Source of the DNA: Streptomyces albiflavescens
GTDB taxonomy: Bacteria; Actinomycetota; Actinomycetes; Streptomycetales; Streptomycetaceae
Direction: 5' to 3'
Length of the DNA: 64,000 nucleotides
NCBI RefSeq assembly: GCF_014645835.1
Contig: NZ_BMMM01000007.1
Coordinates: 88,699-152,698 of the forward strand
This document shows, piece after piece, positions 25,779 through 34,488 of this stretch. Under the pieces are notes generated by a model that saw nothing but the letters and a program-made list of their open reading frames with translations, was not told the DNA's origin and did no database searches. The stretch's first letter is position 1; every line of letters starts with the position of its first letter. The position numbers were made by a program, and so were the translations under genes.

Positions 25779-26345
25779 GTGGGCACTGTCGTCGACGACG
25801 CCACCTCCGCGGAGTTCCACGCCTTCTTCGAACGGCACTACGCCGAACTGGCCCGCCTGGCACACCTGTTGACCGGCGAGGCGGACGCCGCCGACGATCT
25901 GGCGGCGGACGCGCTGCTCGCGCTGTGGCACCGCTGGGACCGGGTGCGCGCGGCGGACCACCCGGTGGCGTACGCGCGCGGCGTGGTCGCCAACCTCGCC
26001 CGCACCCGCATACGCAGCGCCGTGCGGGAGCGCCGGCGGATCACGCTGTTCTGGTCGCAGCGCGAGGACACGGCCGAGAACCCCGACGTCCCGGGCAGGA
26101 TCGATGTACAGGAAGCGCTGCGCAGACTGCCGTTCCGCAAGCGCGCGTGTGTCGTTCTCCGGCATGCTTTCGACCTCTCCGAGAAGGACACGGCTCTCGC
26201 CCTCGGGGTCTCCGTGGGTACGGTGAAGAGCCAGACGTCGAAGGGCATGGCGGAATTGAAGCGGCTTCTCGGCACCGACGAGGCACCGGTGCGGGTGCAC
26301 GCGGGAGTGCTGCCCACGGGCGGAGCCGGAGGTAGGGCCCGATGA
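25779..26345 (+). CDS. SigE-family ECF sigma factor
   Basis: A 188-residue sigma factor of the actinobacterial SigE-family type. Region 2 is FHAFFERHYAELARLAHLL with AADDLAADALLALW. Region 4 is LPFRKRACVVLRHAFDLSE followed by the helix-turn-helix DTALALGVSVGTVKSQTSKG. The GTG start has GAGGAGAGG upstream. Its stop overlaps the ATG of a membrane protein gene, the usual place of an anti-sigma partner. Confidence 0.9.
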   Translation: MGTVVDDATSAEFHAFFERHYAELARLAHLLTGEADAADDLAADALLALWHRWDRVRAADHPVAYARGVVANLARTRIRSAVRERRRITLFWSQREDTAENPDVPGRIDVQEALRRLPFRKRACVVLRHAFDLSEKDTALALGVSVGTVKSQTSKGMAELKRLLGTDEAPVRVHAGVLPTGGAGGRAR

Positions 26346-27223
26346 GGAAGGCGCAGGACGTGCACGACGAGCTGCGCGCCGGGCTGCGTGAGGCGGCCGA
26401 GGCGCACGAGCCCGACCGCGCGCGCATCCTGGCCCGGGTCGAGCGCGGGATGGCCGGCGGCCACGAGCGGCGGCCCGTGCGGCGCGCGGCGCGTCCGCCG
26501 CTGCTCGGCTGGGCCCGAGTCGTGGGCGCCACGGCCGCGGTCGCGGGCGTCCTCGCGGTGGGCGGCTACGCGGTCGCCTCGGCGGTGAAGGACGACACCC
26601 CGGCGCAGCAGACCGTCGCGGTCTCGCCGACCCCCGATCCCTCGCCGGACGCGACGAGCCGGGCGCCGGTCGCCCCGGACCCCACGCACCGTTCCGGTGC
26701 GTCGAAGCACTCGGTGAAGCCGAGTTCGTCGGCTTCCGCAACCCCGACGCCCGGGCATTCCGCCTCCGCCACGGCACAGCCGCCCGCCAAGGGCAACCAG
26801 GACGGCCCGCTCTGGTCCGACGGCTCGGTCGACCCGCACAGCAACGAGTTCTGGGCGCAGAGCAATGTGACCCTGAAGCCGAGCAAGCAACTCGCCTCGC
26901 TCACCGTCGAATTGAAGATCAGGCAAACGGGCGGGGTCACCGACGCGGGCGCCTGGCGTTCGCTGCCCGAGGACGACTTCACCACGACGCTCACGGAGAA
27001 GGACGGCTTTCTCGTCTACACCTGGGTGCTCAAGCCGGACCACACGGTCTGGCCGGGCGAGTGGGTGTTCGCGGGCCAGTACGACCACGACCGCGGTGGC
27101 CGGGACGCGAAGGACGACAGCTACTCGGCGACGGCCACCACCACGGACGGCGACCAGTCCACCGTGACCGGCGACTTCGCGGCCCAGGGCGGCAACGACT
27201 CGGCCTCCGACGGGGATTCGTAG
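26342..27223 (+). CDS. Single-pass membrane protein, putative anti-sigma partner
   Basis: A 293-residue protein translationally coupled to the sigma gene (ATGA). Residues about 1-55 are cytoplasmic and basic, about 58-80 form one transmembrane helix, about 85-150 are a Ser/Pro/Thr-rich wall-spanning linker, and the last about 140 residues are a predicted extracellular beta-rich domain (NEFWAQSNVTLKP, GEWVFAGQYDHDRGG). No zinc finger is visible, but the layout is that of a membrane anti-sigma factor with an external sensor. It ends 88 bases before a secreted pectate lyase gene. Confidence 0.7.
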   Translation: MRKAQDVHDELRAGLREAAEAHEPDRARILARVERGMAGGHERRPVRRAARPPLLGWARVVGATAAVAGVLAVGGYAVASAVKDDTPAQQTVAVSPTPDPSPDATSRAPVAPDPTHRSGASKHSVKPSSSASATPTPGHSASATAQPPAKGNQDGPLWSDGSVDPHSNEFWAQSNVTLKPSKQLASLTVELKIRQTGGVTDAGAWRSLPEDDFTTTLTEKDGFLVYTWVLKPDHTVWPGEWVFAGQYDHDRGGRDAKDDSYSATATTTDGDQSTVTGDFAAQGGNDSASDGDS

Positions 27224-27311
27224 GAGAATTTCCGAAGGGGCGGCAACCCTCTCCTCGGCAGTGGCGACCAGGAGACGCAATGGTCTCCTCCCCACTCAAG
27301 GAACTCCGTTC

Positions 27312-28142
27312 ATGACTGCACGAGTTGAACAGCGCGTCCGCCATCGCCGCCGGGTCACCAAGCGGCGTGCCGCGATCGGCGGCGTGGCCGCTCTCGGCCT
27401 CAGCGGCGCGGCGCTCGTCACCACGACGATGCTGTCCTCGGCCGGCGCGGCGTCGGCCTGGCCGACGGCCACGGGCAGCAAGGCCGTCCCGTCGACGATC
27501 CCGGTGTCCGGCACGTACGACGGCAAGCTGAAGAAGTTCTACGGCAGCGGCGAGCTCGGCACCGACAGCCAGGACGAGGACCAGGGCCCCCTCTTCGAGC
27601 TGGCCGACGGCGCCACCCTCAAGAACGTCATCATCGGCACCCCGGGCACCGACGGCGTCCACTGCCTGGGCAGCTGCACGCTCCAGAACGTGTGGTGGCT
27701 GGATGTCGGCGAGGACGCGGCGAGCTTCAAGGGCAAGTCGTCGTCGGCCGTGTACAAGGTCTACGGCGGCGGGGCGAAGAACGCCGACGACAAGGTGCTG
27801 CAGTTCAACGGCGCCGGCAAGCTCGTCGTCAGCAAGTTCCAGGTCGAGAACTCCGGCAAGCTGGTGCGCTCCTGCGGCAACTGCAAGACGCAGTACCAGC
27901 GCACGATCATCATCAACGACGTGGATGTCACCGCGCCCCTGAAGGCGATCGTCGGCGTCAACTCCAACTACGGCGACACAGCCTCCCTGCGCAGGGTGCG
28001 CATCCACGGCGACAGCGGCAAGAAGATCAAGACCTGCGTCCGTTTCCAGGGCAACAACACCGGCAAGGAACCCACTGAGCTGGGAACCGGCCCGGACGGC
28101 ACGTCCTGCAGGTTCACGGCTTCCGACATCAGCTACGAGTGA
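27312..28142 (+). CDS. Secreted pectate lyase, PL3 family
   Basis: A 276-residue extracellular lyase. A basic twin-Arg-like N-terminus and a hydrophobic stretch form the signal peptide, ending near AGAASA. The PL3 beta-helix shows LFELADGATLKNVIIG, GVHCLGSCTLQNVWW, DDKVLQFNGAGKLVV and VENSGKLVRSCGNC. It cleaves polygalacturonate by calcium-dependent beta-elimination. AAGGAA precedes the ATG. A strong terminator at 28356 separates it from the facing PL9-like gene. Proximity to the sigma/anti-sigma pair suggests, but does not prove, that it is in their regulon. Confidence 0.9.
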   Translation: MTARVEQRVRHRRRVTKRRAAIGGVAALGLSGAALVTTTMLSSAGAASAWPTATGSKAVPSTIPVSGTYDGKLKKFYGSGELGTDSQDEDQGPLFELADGATLKNVIIGTPGTDGVHCLGSCTLQNVWWLDVGEDAASFKGKSSSAVYKVYGGGAKNADDKVLQFNGAGKLVVSKFQVENSGKLVRSCGNCKTQYQRTIIINDVDVTAPLKAIVGVNSNYGDTASLRRVRIHGDSGKKIKTCVRFQGNNTGKEPTELGTGPDGTSCRFTASDISYE

Positions 28143-28355
28143 CGGAATCCTCTTGGGCCCCACCAGGCGTTCGTGCCGCGGAATGAACCACATGTTCGCT
28201 TTCCGCGTCCCTACCAGTGCGTGGCAGACGGACGCCGGGTACGACGTCCTGAAGCTCGACATCGTCAGTGGTTCGACCTGCTCGGCCAATCTCGGCCCGG
28301 GCAGGTCGTTCGACTGCGTTGACCTGCTGACCTGAGCCCCCCTCGGTCAGCAGAG

Positions 28356-28391
28356 GAACGCCCCCGCCGGTGACGACCGGCGGGGGCGTTC
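28356..28391. terminator. Two-way terminator between convergent pectate lyase genes
   Basis: A perfect 16-bp stem (28356-28371 with 28376-28391) closed by a GACG loop. It lies between the rightward PL3 gene and the leftward PL9-like gene and is placed to stop both. Confidence 0.9.
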
Positions 28392-28407
28392 GTTCATGCG
28401 CGACGGG

Positions 28408-29565
28408 TCAGTTCATGGTCGAGCCGATGGTCGTGGAGCCCGTGGTCAGGAACGTCGTCGAGGGCAGTGAACCGCTCGACGAGCGGGCTCCGTACGCGGT
28501 CGTCGCGTCCGTCGACGTGAAGGCCGGCGTCGGGACGCCGCGGTCCCAGTTGTTGGCCGCGGAGACCGTGGCGGAGCCGAGCTTGTCCAGACCGCCCTTA
28601 TTGCTCACCGCAAGGTTCCTGGCGAGCCGCGCCTTGCCCGTGGCGAAGTAGAAGCCGGCCTCGGTATTGGCGTACGCGGTGTTCCTGTTCAGCACGATCG
28701 CCCCAGTGTTGGAGTTCTCGGTGAAGCCGTTCAGTGTGTTGTCCCAGGCGGCGTTATTGTTCACGACGTGCGCGACGGCGACTCCGCCGCCGCCCAGCTT
28801 GAACCCGTTGCCGTTGCCCTCGAAGGCCGCGTCGTTCCAGCGGTTCTTGCCGTTGCCGAAGGCCCAGGAGTGCTCGATGGTGACGGGTGAGGAGAACTGC
28901 CAGAGATCGAGGCCGTCGTCCGAGTTGTTGTAGAGGCGCGCACCGGTGATCTTGTTGCCGGTGCCGGAGCCGAACTTGATCGCGATGCCGTCGGCGTTCT
29001 GGCCGTGGCCCGCCGTGTCGTAGTTGCCGTAACTGTCCAGGTTCTGCACGAGGTTGTTCGTCGTGTCGTCGCCGCGCAGGGTGAACCCGGAGTCGCCGTT
29101 GTCGGCGGTGACCAGGTTCTTGAAGATGCCGCCGACGGACGAGGTGGCGACGAAGCCCTGGGCGGGCGAGTTCTGCCAGACGATGTTCTGGACGGTCCAG
29201 TAGTCGCCGTAGATCCCGGCCAGCCAGGAACCGGCGGCGAGCTGGGAACCGTCGATCTTCACCTTCTCGCTGCCGTACGCGGTGAGCGTGATACGCGTAG
29301 AACTGGTGCCGTTGGCCGTGGACTTGAGCGTGGCCGTCGGGTAGTACGTGCCGCCTCGGACCTGGATGGTCGTACCGGCGGCCGCGTTGGCGACGGCCGA
29401 CTCCAGCTGGGCGGTGGTGGAGACGGTGACCGTGGTGGCGGCGGCCTGGGCCGAGCCGTTGTCCGAGAGACCGAGGCAGACGCCACCCGCCCCCGCGGCG
29501 ACGGCCACCGCGGCGGCGATCGAGAGCGTGCGGGTCCTGCGGTGGCGTCCGATGCTCTGACGCAC
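28408..29565 (-). CDS. Secreted PL9-like pectate lyase (right-handed beta-helix), paralogue 1
   Basis: Extracellular protein of 385 residues: signal peptide ending near GSAQAA, then a parallel beta-helix. PL9 hallmarks are the calcium-site stretch ARLYNNSDDGLDLW and the catalytic-Lys stretch GNGFKLGGGG, followed by NAAWDNTLNGFTENSNTG. It should depolymerise pectate by beta-elimination. The GTG at 29565, with AAAGGA upstream, is preferred over the long open frame to 29736. It is a clear paralogue of the gene at 30805-31917, sharing most helix-turn motifs and the C-terminal SLPSTTFLTTGSTTIGSTMN-like end. Confidence 0.88.
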   Translation of the reverse strand: MRQSIGRHRRTRTLSIAAAVAVAAGAGGVCLGLSDNGSAQAAATTVTVSTTAQLESAVANAAAGTTIQVRGGTYYPTATLKSTANGTSSTRITLTAYGSEKVKIDGSQLAAGSWLAGIYGDYWTVQNIVWQNSPAQGFVATSSVGGIFKNLVTADNGDSGFTLRGDDTTNNLVQNLDSYGNYDTAGHGQNADGIAIKFGSGTGNKITGARLYNNSDDGLDLWQFSSPVTIEHSWAFGNGKNRWNDAAFEGNGNGFKLGGGGVAVAHVVNNNAAWDNTLNGFTENSNTGAIVLNRNTAYANTEAGFYFATGKARLARNLAVSNKGGLDKLGSATVSAANNWDRGVPTPAFTSTDATTAYGARSSSGSLPSTTFLTTGSTTIGSTMN

Positions 29566-29624
29566 GGGGCGTTCCTTTCCTGGGGGAATGGGAGCTGCCG
29601 CTCCTGGGGAGTCGGAGCTGCTGC

Positions 29625-29658
29625 GAAGCGGGCCGGAGGGGCCGCCCCGGCCCGCTTC
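29625..29658 (-). terminator. Terminator hairpin with stem GAAGCGGGCCGG
   Basis: A perfect 12-bp stem (29625-29636 with 29647-29658) lies about 190 bases after the leftward acid phosphatase gene and 60 bases before the PL9-like gene. The same 12-base stem forms the terminator at 30760-30787, suggesting duplication of the end of a PL9-type gene. Confidence 0.75.
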
Positions 29659-29709
29659 TGCTCTCTGGTCGCCGCCGCGGCCAAAAGGGTTGCCAAGGTC
29701 CGCACGACA

Positions 29710-29841
29710 GAGACCGAAGGCGGGGACGGCACGCACCGGGAGACCACCGTCGACCGCCTGGAATTCGCCGCCGACGGGACGATTCTGCCGGTGGTGCCGA
29801 CCCTGGGGTCGATCCGCCCCGTGCGGACCGACCGCTCCTGA
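29710..29841 (+). pseudogene. C-terminal remnant of a GH43-type glycosidase
   Basis: The plus-strand frame ending at the TGA 29839-29841 encodes HRETTVDRLEFAADGTI, then LPVVPTLGSIRPVR. This matches the end of many GH43 arabinanase or xylosidase domains (HRxxxVDxLxFNADGTIxPVxPT). No upstream catalytic part is present in any frame, so this is a 3-prime scrap. It lies antisense to its neighbours, inside the pectinase cluster. Confidence 0.6.
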
Positions 29842-29847
29842 AGAGGT

Positions 29848-30642
29848 TCAGCTGACGAAGTACGTCGGGTTCGGGAGCTTGAACGTCTTGTCGGCGTATC
29901 CCCCTTCGAGGTCGGAGTACTGGTCGCCGAAGTTGGCGACGATCTCGTACCCGAGGTCCTCGATGTGCTCGCGGGTGCCGGACTTGTACTGCACGGTCGT
30001 GCAGTTCCAGGCGGCGGCCGTGGCGCAGTCACTGAGGTAGGCCGGCGGGTTCGCCGCGTCCTTGAGGAACATGTGGTCGGCGTCGAGGTTGATGTCGGCG
30101 CCGACCTTCTTCAGGTTCTCGACCGCGGAGGCGCGCTGCGACTCCTTGAGGCCCGAGTTGTAGAAGACCTCGACACCCTTGGACTCGGCGTACTTGACGA
30201 GTTCGGGGGTGCCGAAGACGGCCGGACGGTCGGCCTGGGCCACGTACGCGGCCCAGGAGGCCGAGTTGTACGTGTAGTTGGTCTTCTTCTCGTAGTCGAG
30301 GGAGAGCAGCAGTGTGTCGTCGATGTCGAAGACGACCGCGGGGTTCTCGCCGTGGTGCTCGGCCTTGCGCGCCGCCTTGTCGATGTAACGCTTGGCGTCC
30401 GACTCCAGGTGCGCCAGGTCCTTGGCGTACTGGCTGTCCGCGGACGCCTGGTACACGCCGTTGCTGTCGAGCGTGGTGCCGTAATAGGTGTCGATGTCCT
30501 TGACCAGGAGCCCGATGTTGTACGGCTCGTGGGTGGAGTTCGCCGTCGACTGGCCGGCGGTGGCAACGCCGGTGCCGTACAGGGCAGCGCCGGCGACGAC
30601 ACAAGCGGCGCCTATGGCTGCCGCTCTGAGGGACTTCCGCAT
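29848..30642 (-). CDS. Secreted HAD-superfamily acid phosphatase (class B-like)
   Basis: A 264-residue exported protein of the plant-type/class B acid phosphatase family. The signal peptide ends near ATAGQS. The nucleophile motif is VVFDIDDTLLLS (DxDDT); later family features are FYNSGLKESQRASAVENL and DLGYEIVANFGDQYSDLEGG. It hydrolyses phosphomonoesters outside the cell, giving phosphate. CGGAGA precedes the ATG at 30642. It sits between the two PL9-like genes and may have been inserted when that gene was duplicated. Confidence 0.9.
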   Translation of the reverse strand: MRKSLRAAAIGAACVVAGAALYGTGVATAGQSTANSTHEPYNIGLLVKDIDTYYGTTLDSNGVYQASADSQYAKDLAHLESDAKRYIDKAARKAEHHGENPAVVFDIDDTLLLSLDYEKKTNYTYNSASWAAYVAQADRPAVFGTPELVKYAESKGVEVFYNSGLKESQRASAVENLKKVGADINLDADHMFLKDAANPPAYLSDCATAAAWNCTTVQYKSGTREHIEDLGYEIVANFGDQYSDLEGGYADKTFKLPNPTYFVS

Positions 30643-30759
30643 GGATTCTCCGATATCTGGGTGTGGTTGGATTCCGCACCAGGTCACGGATTGTCTACGC
30701 GCATCACGTACGCCGTGCGAGGGCCTTTATCCGATCGATACCTCCCTCATAGGAAAAGA

Positions 30760-30787
30760 GAAGCGGGCCGGTGTTCCGGCCCGCTTC
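30760..30787 (-). terminator. Terminator after the second PL9-like gene
   Basis: GAAGCGGGCCGG, a TGTT loop and the exact complement form a 12-bp stem starting 18 bases after the stop codon of the leftward gene. The stem is identical to that at 29625-29658. Confidence 0.88.
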
Positions 30788-30804
30788 CGTCTCCCTGGGC
30801 GACG

Positions 30805-31917
30805 TCAGTTCATCGTGGCGCCGATGGTCGTGAACCCCGTCGTCAGGAACGTGGTCGTGGGCAGCGAGCCGTCGGACTTGCGGGAGTTGTACGTGGTGGT
30901 GGCGTCCGTGGAGACGAAGGACGGGGTGGCGATGCCGGAGTCCCAGTTGTTGCCGGCGGAGGTGACCGAGGAGCCCTTGGAGACAGCGGCGGAGCCGTTG
31001 CTCACGGCCAGGTTCTTGCCGAGCTTCGCGGAGCTGGTGGCGAAGTAGTAGCCGTACTTGCCGTTGGCGTACGAGGTGGTGCGGTTGATGACGATCGCTC
31101 CGGTGTTGGAGTTCTCGGTGAAGCCGTTGCCCGCGTCGTCCCAGGCCGCGGAGTTGTTGACGACATGCGCGACCACCTCGCCGTCGCCGCCCAGTTTGTA
31201 GCCGTTGCCGTCGCCCGCGAAGGCCGAGTCGGACCAGCGGTTCTTGCCGTTGCCGAAGGACCAGGTGTGCTCGATGGTGACGGGGGACGAGAAGGACCAG
31301 AGGTCGATGCCGTCGTCCGAGTTGTTGTACAGGCGGGCGCCGGTGATCAGATTGCCGGTGCCGGAGCCGAACTTCACCGCGACGCCGTCCGCGTTCTCGC
31401 CGTGGCCCGCGGCGTCGTAGTTGCCGTACGCATCGATGTTCCTGACCGTGTTGTTGACGGTGCCGTCGCCGGTGAGCGTGAAGCCGGAGTCGCCGCCGTT
31501 GATGGTCTTGATGTTGTTCCAGTTCGTGCCGGTGCAGGACTGGCAGACGACGGCGCTGTCGGGCGAGTTCTGGAAGGTGATGCCCGAGACGTTCCAGTAG
31601 TCGGCCGTCAGCTTGAAGATCCAGTCGCCCGACGGCAGCGACAAACCGTCGATCTTCACTGTCTCCGAGCCGTATGCCTGCAGGGTGACCGGGTTCGACG
31701 AGGTGCCGTTGGCGGTCGACTGGAGAGTGGCCGTCGGGTAGTACGTGCCGCCGCGCACCTGGATGACGGTGCCGGCGGTGGCGTTCTTGATGGCGCTGGT
31801 GAGGTCGGCCGTGGTGCTGACGACAACCGTCGCCGCCTGGGCCTGGGTGGGGAGGACGGCGAGTCCGGCGCCGAGCGCCAGAGCCGCGGTGAGGGCGAGA
31901 GCGGTACGACGAGACAT
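30805..31917 (-). CDS. Secreted PL9-like pectate lyase, paralogue 2
   Basis: A 370-residue extracellular beta-helix enzyme. The signal peptide ends at TQAQAA. The calcium site ARLYNNSDDGIDLW and the Lys region GNGYKLGGDG are conserved relative to paralogue 1. It differs from that protein by an extra cysteine pair, VVCQSCTGTNW, before NGGDSGFTLTG, which may form a disulfide in a surface loop. The ATG at 31917 follows AAAGGA by ten bases. It lies 59 bases downstream of the pectin methylesterase gene and is probably part of the pectinase operon. Confidence 0.88.
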   Translation of the reverse strand: MSRRTALALTAALALGAGLAVLPTQAQAATVVVSTTADLTSAIKNATAGTVIQVRGGTYYPTATLQSTANGTSSNPVTLQAYGSETVKIDGLSLPSGDWIFKLTADYWNVSGITFQNSPDSAVVCQSCTGTNWNNIKTINGGDSGFTLTGDGTVNNTVRNIDAYGNYDAAGHGENADGVAVKFGSGTGNLITGARLYNNSDDGIDLWSFSSPVTIEHTWSFGNGKNRWSDSAFAGDGNGYKLGGDGEVVAHVVNNSAAWDDAGNGFTENSNTGAIVINRTTSYANGKYGYYFATSSAKLGKNLAVSNGSAAVSKGSSVTSAGNNWDSGIATPSFVSTDATTTYNSRKSDGSLPTTTFLTTGFTTIGATMN

Positions 31918-31976
31918 AGGAGTGCGGTCCTTTCGTCGATTCCTTCGGGGATGTGCCGAAGGCTCGCCGGCGCATC

Positions 31977-33122
31977 TCAGCACCCCTGCCCCGGGGTCCA
32001 GTCGCCGAGGTGCACCTGGCGGGTCGCCGACTCGGCTTCCTCGTCGGTGAGTTGGGGGCGGTTCGTCGGCACGCTGATCACGGCGCCAGGTCCCGTGTTG
32101 CGGTACTCGGCGAACCGCTGGCTCTGCCACGGGTAACCGGCCGACATATTGGTGTAGGGCGCGACCGCGTCGATCCCGGCGTCGAGGCGGGTGTCGCGGA
32201 CGGTCAGCATCGGCCGGGCCGTGGTGTCCGAGCCGGGCACCCAGGGACGGGCCAGCTTGTAGGAGGCGTCCGGGGCCTCGCTGGTGATCCGGCTCCGGGT
32301 GACCAGGTAGCCGCGCGGGTTGGCGACGGCGGTGGACGGCGCGAAGACGAAGCCGTACGGGGCGGCGGCCAGGTCCGTGCGGTTCAGGGTGTGGAAGTGG
32401 CAGTGCTCGTACACCGCCGTCGCGCGGCCGAAGACGAAGTCGACGTCACCCTCGATGTAGCAGTCGCGGTAGTACTGACGGGCGAAGGTGCCGAGCGCGA
32501 TGGAGTCGGCGTACAGCGTGTCCTGGTGCCCGAGGAACCGGCAGTGGTGGAACGCCGAGCGGTCACCCTGCACCTTGATGGCGACGGCCTGGGTGCCGGT
32601 GATCTCCGGATGGTCGGCGCGCAGCCAGTCGTTGGCGAAGGTGATCCAGCGGGCCGTGAAGCCGTCGGCGCGCACGGTGGTCGTGGCCGACCCTGTCGTG
32701 CCGTAGGTGCCCGAACCGTCCGGCTTCGGCGTGCCGTTGGCGTTGTCGTACACGACGACGACATCGCGCGGATCCTCCGAGGCGCCGATCCAGGTCATCC
32801 CGGTCCCCGCGGCGCCGGGCAGGCCCGTGACGGGGTCGATCACTCCTACGGAGACCGTCTCGCGGTACACGCCGGGCGCGATGACCAGGGTGTATCCCGC
32901 GCCGGTGGCGGCGGTCACCGCGGCCTGGACGGTGGTGTGGTCACCGGCGCCGTCGGGATGGACGTACAGCGTCCGGTCGGTTCGGCGCGCCGACGGCGAC
33001 CCGTAGCGCCCGAAGGGGGATCGCTGTGCGGCGCGGGCGGGGGCCGCGAGCCCGAGAGCCAGCGCGGCTCCGGCGCTCGCGACGACGAACGCCCTTCGGC
33101 TGAGGGGGAGTTGGGCACTCAT
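31977..33122 (-). CDS. Secreted pectin methylesterase (CE8)
   Basis: A 381-residue exported esterase that removes methyl groups from pectin, preparing it for pectate lyases. A signal peptide with SRRAFVV (Tat-like) ends near APARAAQ. CE8 motifs in order: GVYRETV, QAVAIKVQGDR, LGHQDTLYAD (catalytic Asp), DVDFVFGRA (catalytic Asp) and ARPWVPG (Arg). It starts two bases after the stop of the PL1 gene, so they are translated together. Confidence 0.93.
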   Translation of the reverse strand: MSAQLPLSRRAFVVASAGAALALGLAAPARAAQRSPFGRYGSPSARRTDRTLYVHPDGAGDHTTVQAAVTAATGAGYTLVIAPGVYRETVSVGVIDPVTGLPGAAGTGMTWIGASEDPRDVVVVYDNANGTPKPDGSGTYGTTGSATTTVRADGFTARWITFANDWLRADHPEITGTQAVAIKVQGDRSAFHHCRFLGHQDTLYADSIALGTFARQYYRDCYIEGDVDFVFGRATAVYEHCHFHTLNRTDLAAAPYGFVFAPSTAVANPRGYLVTRSRITSEAPDASYKLARPWVPGSDTTARPMLTVRDTRLDAGIDAVAPYTNMSAGYPWQSQRFAEYRNTGPGAVISVPTNRPQLTDEEAESATRQVHLGDWTPGQGC

Positions 33123-33124
33123 GG

Positions 33125-34438
33125 TCAGCAGATCTTTCCGGCGCCCGCGCGGTGGTCGACGATCCCCGGCACTGCCTTGGGCGAGTCGACATGGGTCCGC
33201 AGGGTCGGCGTCCACCCGGCGCCCGGCTGGAGGGTCTCGGCCGGGATCTCCGCGTTGTGCACGGCGATCAGGTCGGTCTCCGTGCCGTTGACGTAGTTGT
33301 CGTCGGCGGTGACCGGCGCCTCCTTCCACTTCTTCAGGACCTTGGCCGCGCTGGTCCCGTCGGTCAGCGTGAACGCGTTGTGCTCGGCGACGAGTTGGGA
33401 CTCCATGCCGATGCCGAAGCTGTAGGAGTACGTGGAGTCGGCCACGAAGTGGTTGTTGTACGAGTCCACTTGGCCGAAGCGGACGCGTGGGGCGCGCTCG
33501 ACCAGGCCGGTGAACAGGTTGTGGTGGAAGGTGACCTTCAGATGCCCCCGGTCGACGGCGGCGGTCGACGCGCTGTCGCTGTTGCCTATCAGGATCGTCT
33601 TGTCGTGGTCGGCGAAGACGTTCCAGGAGGCGGTCACGTAGTCCGCGCCCTTGACGATGTCGAGCTCGCCGTCGTGCTGCTCGTAGATCCGGCCGTAGTA
33701 CGTCGGCAGCGTGCTGTCCGGGTGGTCCCCGTCGGTGAACGTGTTGTGGTCGAGCCAGATGTGGGTGGCCCCGTACACGACCGCGCTGTCGTACTCGGAG
33801 TTCCAGTTCCCGGTGTCGCCGTCGGTCGGGTCCCACTGCGGGAAGCAGTCGAGGGGGCTCTCGAAGGCGAGGTTGCGGACGATGACGTTGTCGACGTCCT
33901 TGATCTGCAGGCTCGCGCCCTTGAAGCCCGCCTGCTCGCCGATGCCGACGATCGTGGTGTTGGCGGGGACGTACGCCTTGATGGCGACGTCCTGGTGGGC
34001 GGCGGAGGCGGCGCGCAGATCCTCCTGTTCGCCGCTGACCACCTTGTCGTAGCCCCAGACCGCCGGGTCGTAGTCGGCGAGGTACTGGGCGAAGTCGTAG
34101 CCGGGAGCGGCGAAGGAGTCGCAGCCCTCGGCGTTGGCGTCGATCGTGCCCTTGACCTTGATGATCTTCGGAGCGCTGCCGCCGTCCGCCAGTGCCGCCT
34201 CGAACCCGTCCCAGGTGGTGACGGTGTGGACGTGCGCGGCGTCGGCGGCCGAACCGCCGGTGGTACCGGTGCCGTCGGAGGCCCAACCGTCGCCGGCGGC
34301 GAGGGTCTGGCGGGCGAGGTCGCGGGGCTGGGCCTGGGCGGTGGTGCCGATGACGGTGAGCACGAGGGCGGTGCAGCCGATCAGTGCGGCCGCTCGCGCT
34401 CCTCTTATGGCGTGCCCATGCCAAATCTGTGTGTTCAT
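33125..34438 (-). CDS. Secreted pectate lyase, PL1 family
   Basis: A 437-residue extracellular lyase. The signal peptide ends near TTAQAQ. PL1 signatures are VIVRNLAFESP, THIWLDHNTFTDG (calcium site), LDIVKGADYVTASWN, DKTILIGNSDS and ERAPRVRFGQVDSYNN, which includes the catalytic Arg. The ATG at 34438 follows GAGAGAG. Upstream lies the rhamnogalacturonan acetylesterase gene and downstream the methylesterase, forming an apparent operon of pectin-attack enzymes. Confidence 0.93.
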   Translation of the reverse strand: MNTQIWHGHAIRGARAAALIGCTALVLTVIGTTAQAQPRDLARQTLAAGDGWASDGTGTTGGSAADAAHVHTVTTWDGFEAALADGGSAPKIIKVKGTIDANAEGCDSFAAPGYDFAQYLADYDPAVWGYDKVVSGEQEDLRAASAAHQDVAIKAYVPANTTIVGIGEQAGFKGASLQIKDVDNVIVRNLAFESPLDCFPQWDPTDGDTGNWNSEYDSAVVYGATHIWLDHNTFTDGDHPDSTLPTYYGRIYEQHDGELDIVKGADYVTASWNVFADHDKTILIGNSDSASTAAVDRGHLKVTFHHNLFTGLVERAPRVRFGQVDSYNNHFVADSTYSYSFGIGMESQLVAEHNAFTLTDGTSAAKVLKKWKEAPVTADDNYVNGTETDLIAVHNAEIPAETLQPGAGWTPTLRTHVDSPKAVPGIVDHRAGAGKIC

Positions 34439-34488
34439 TGTGCGGCTCTCTCTTTCCATCGGGTCAGGAGGGTCGGGCGGTCGAACCG

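Noticed and set aside
28153..28335. 60-codon frame after the PL3 lyase gene
   Set aside because: TTG start, no ribosome site, no recognisable similarity, and followed by the lyase terminator; probably untranslated 3-prime sequence.
29965..32136. 723-codon plus-strand open frame
   Set aside because: It lies antisense to the phosphatase and PL9-like genes, has the Arg/Val/Gly/Asp bias of a high-GC shadow frame, and shows no domain.
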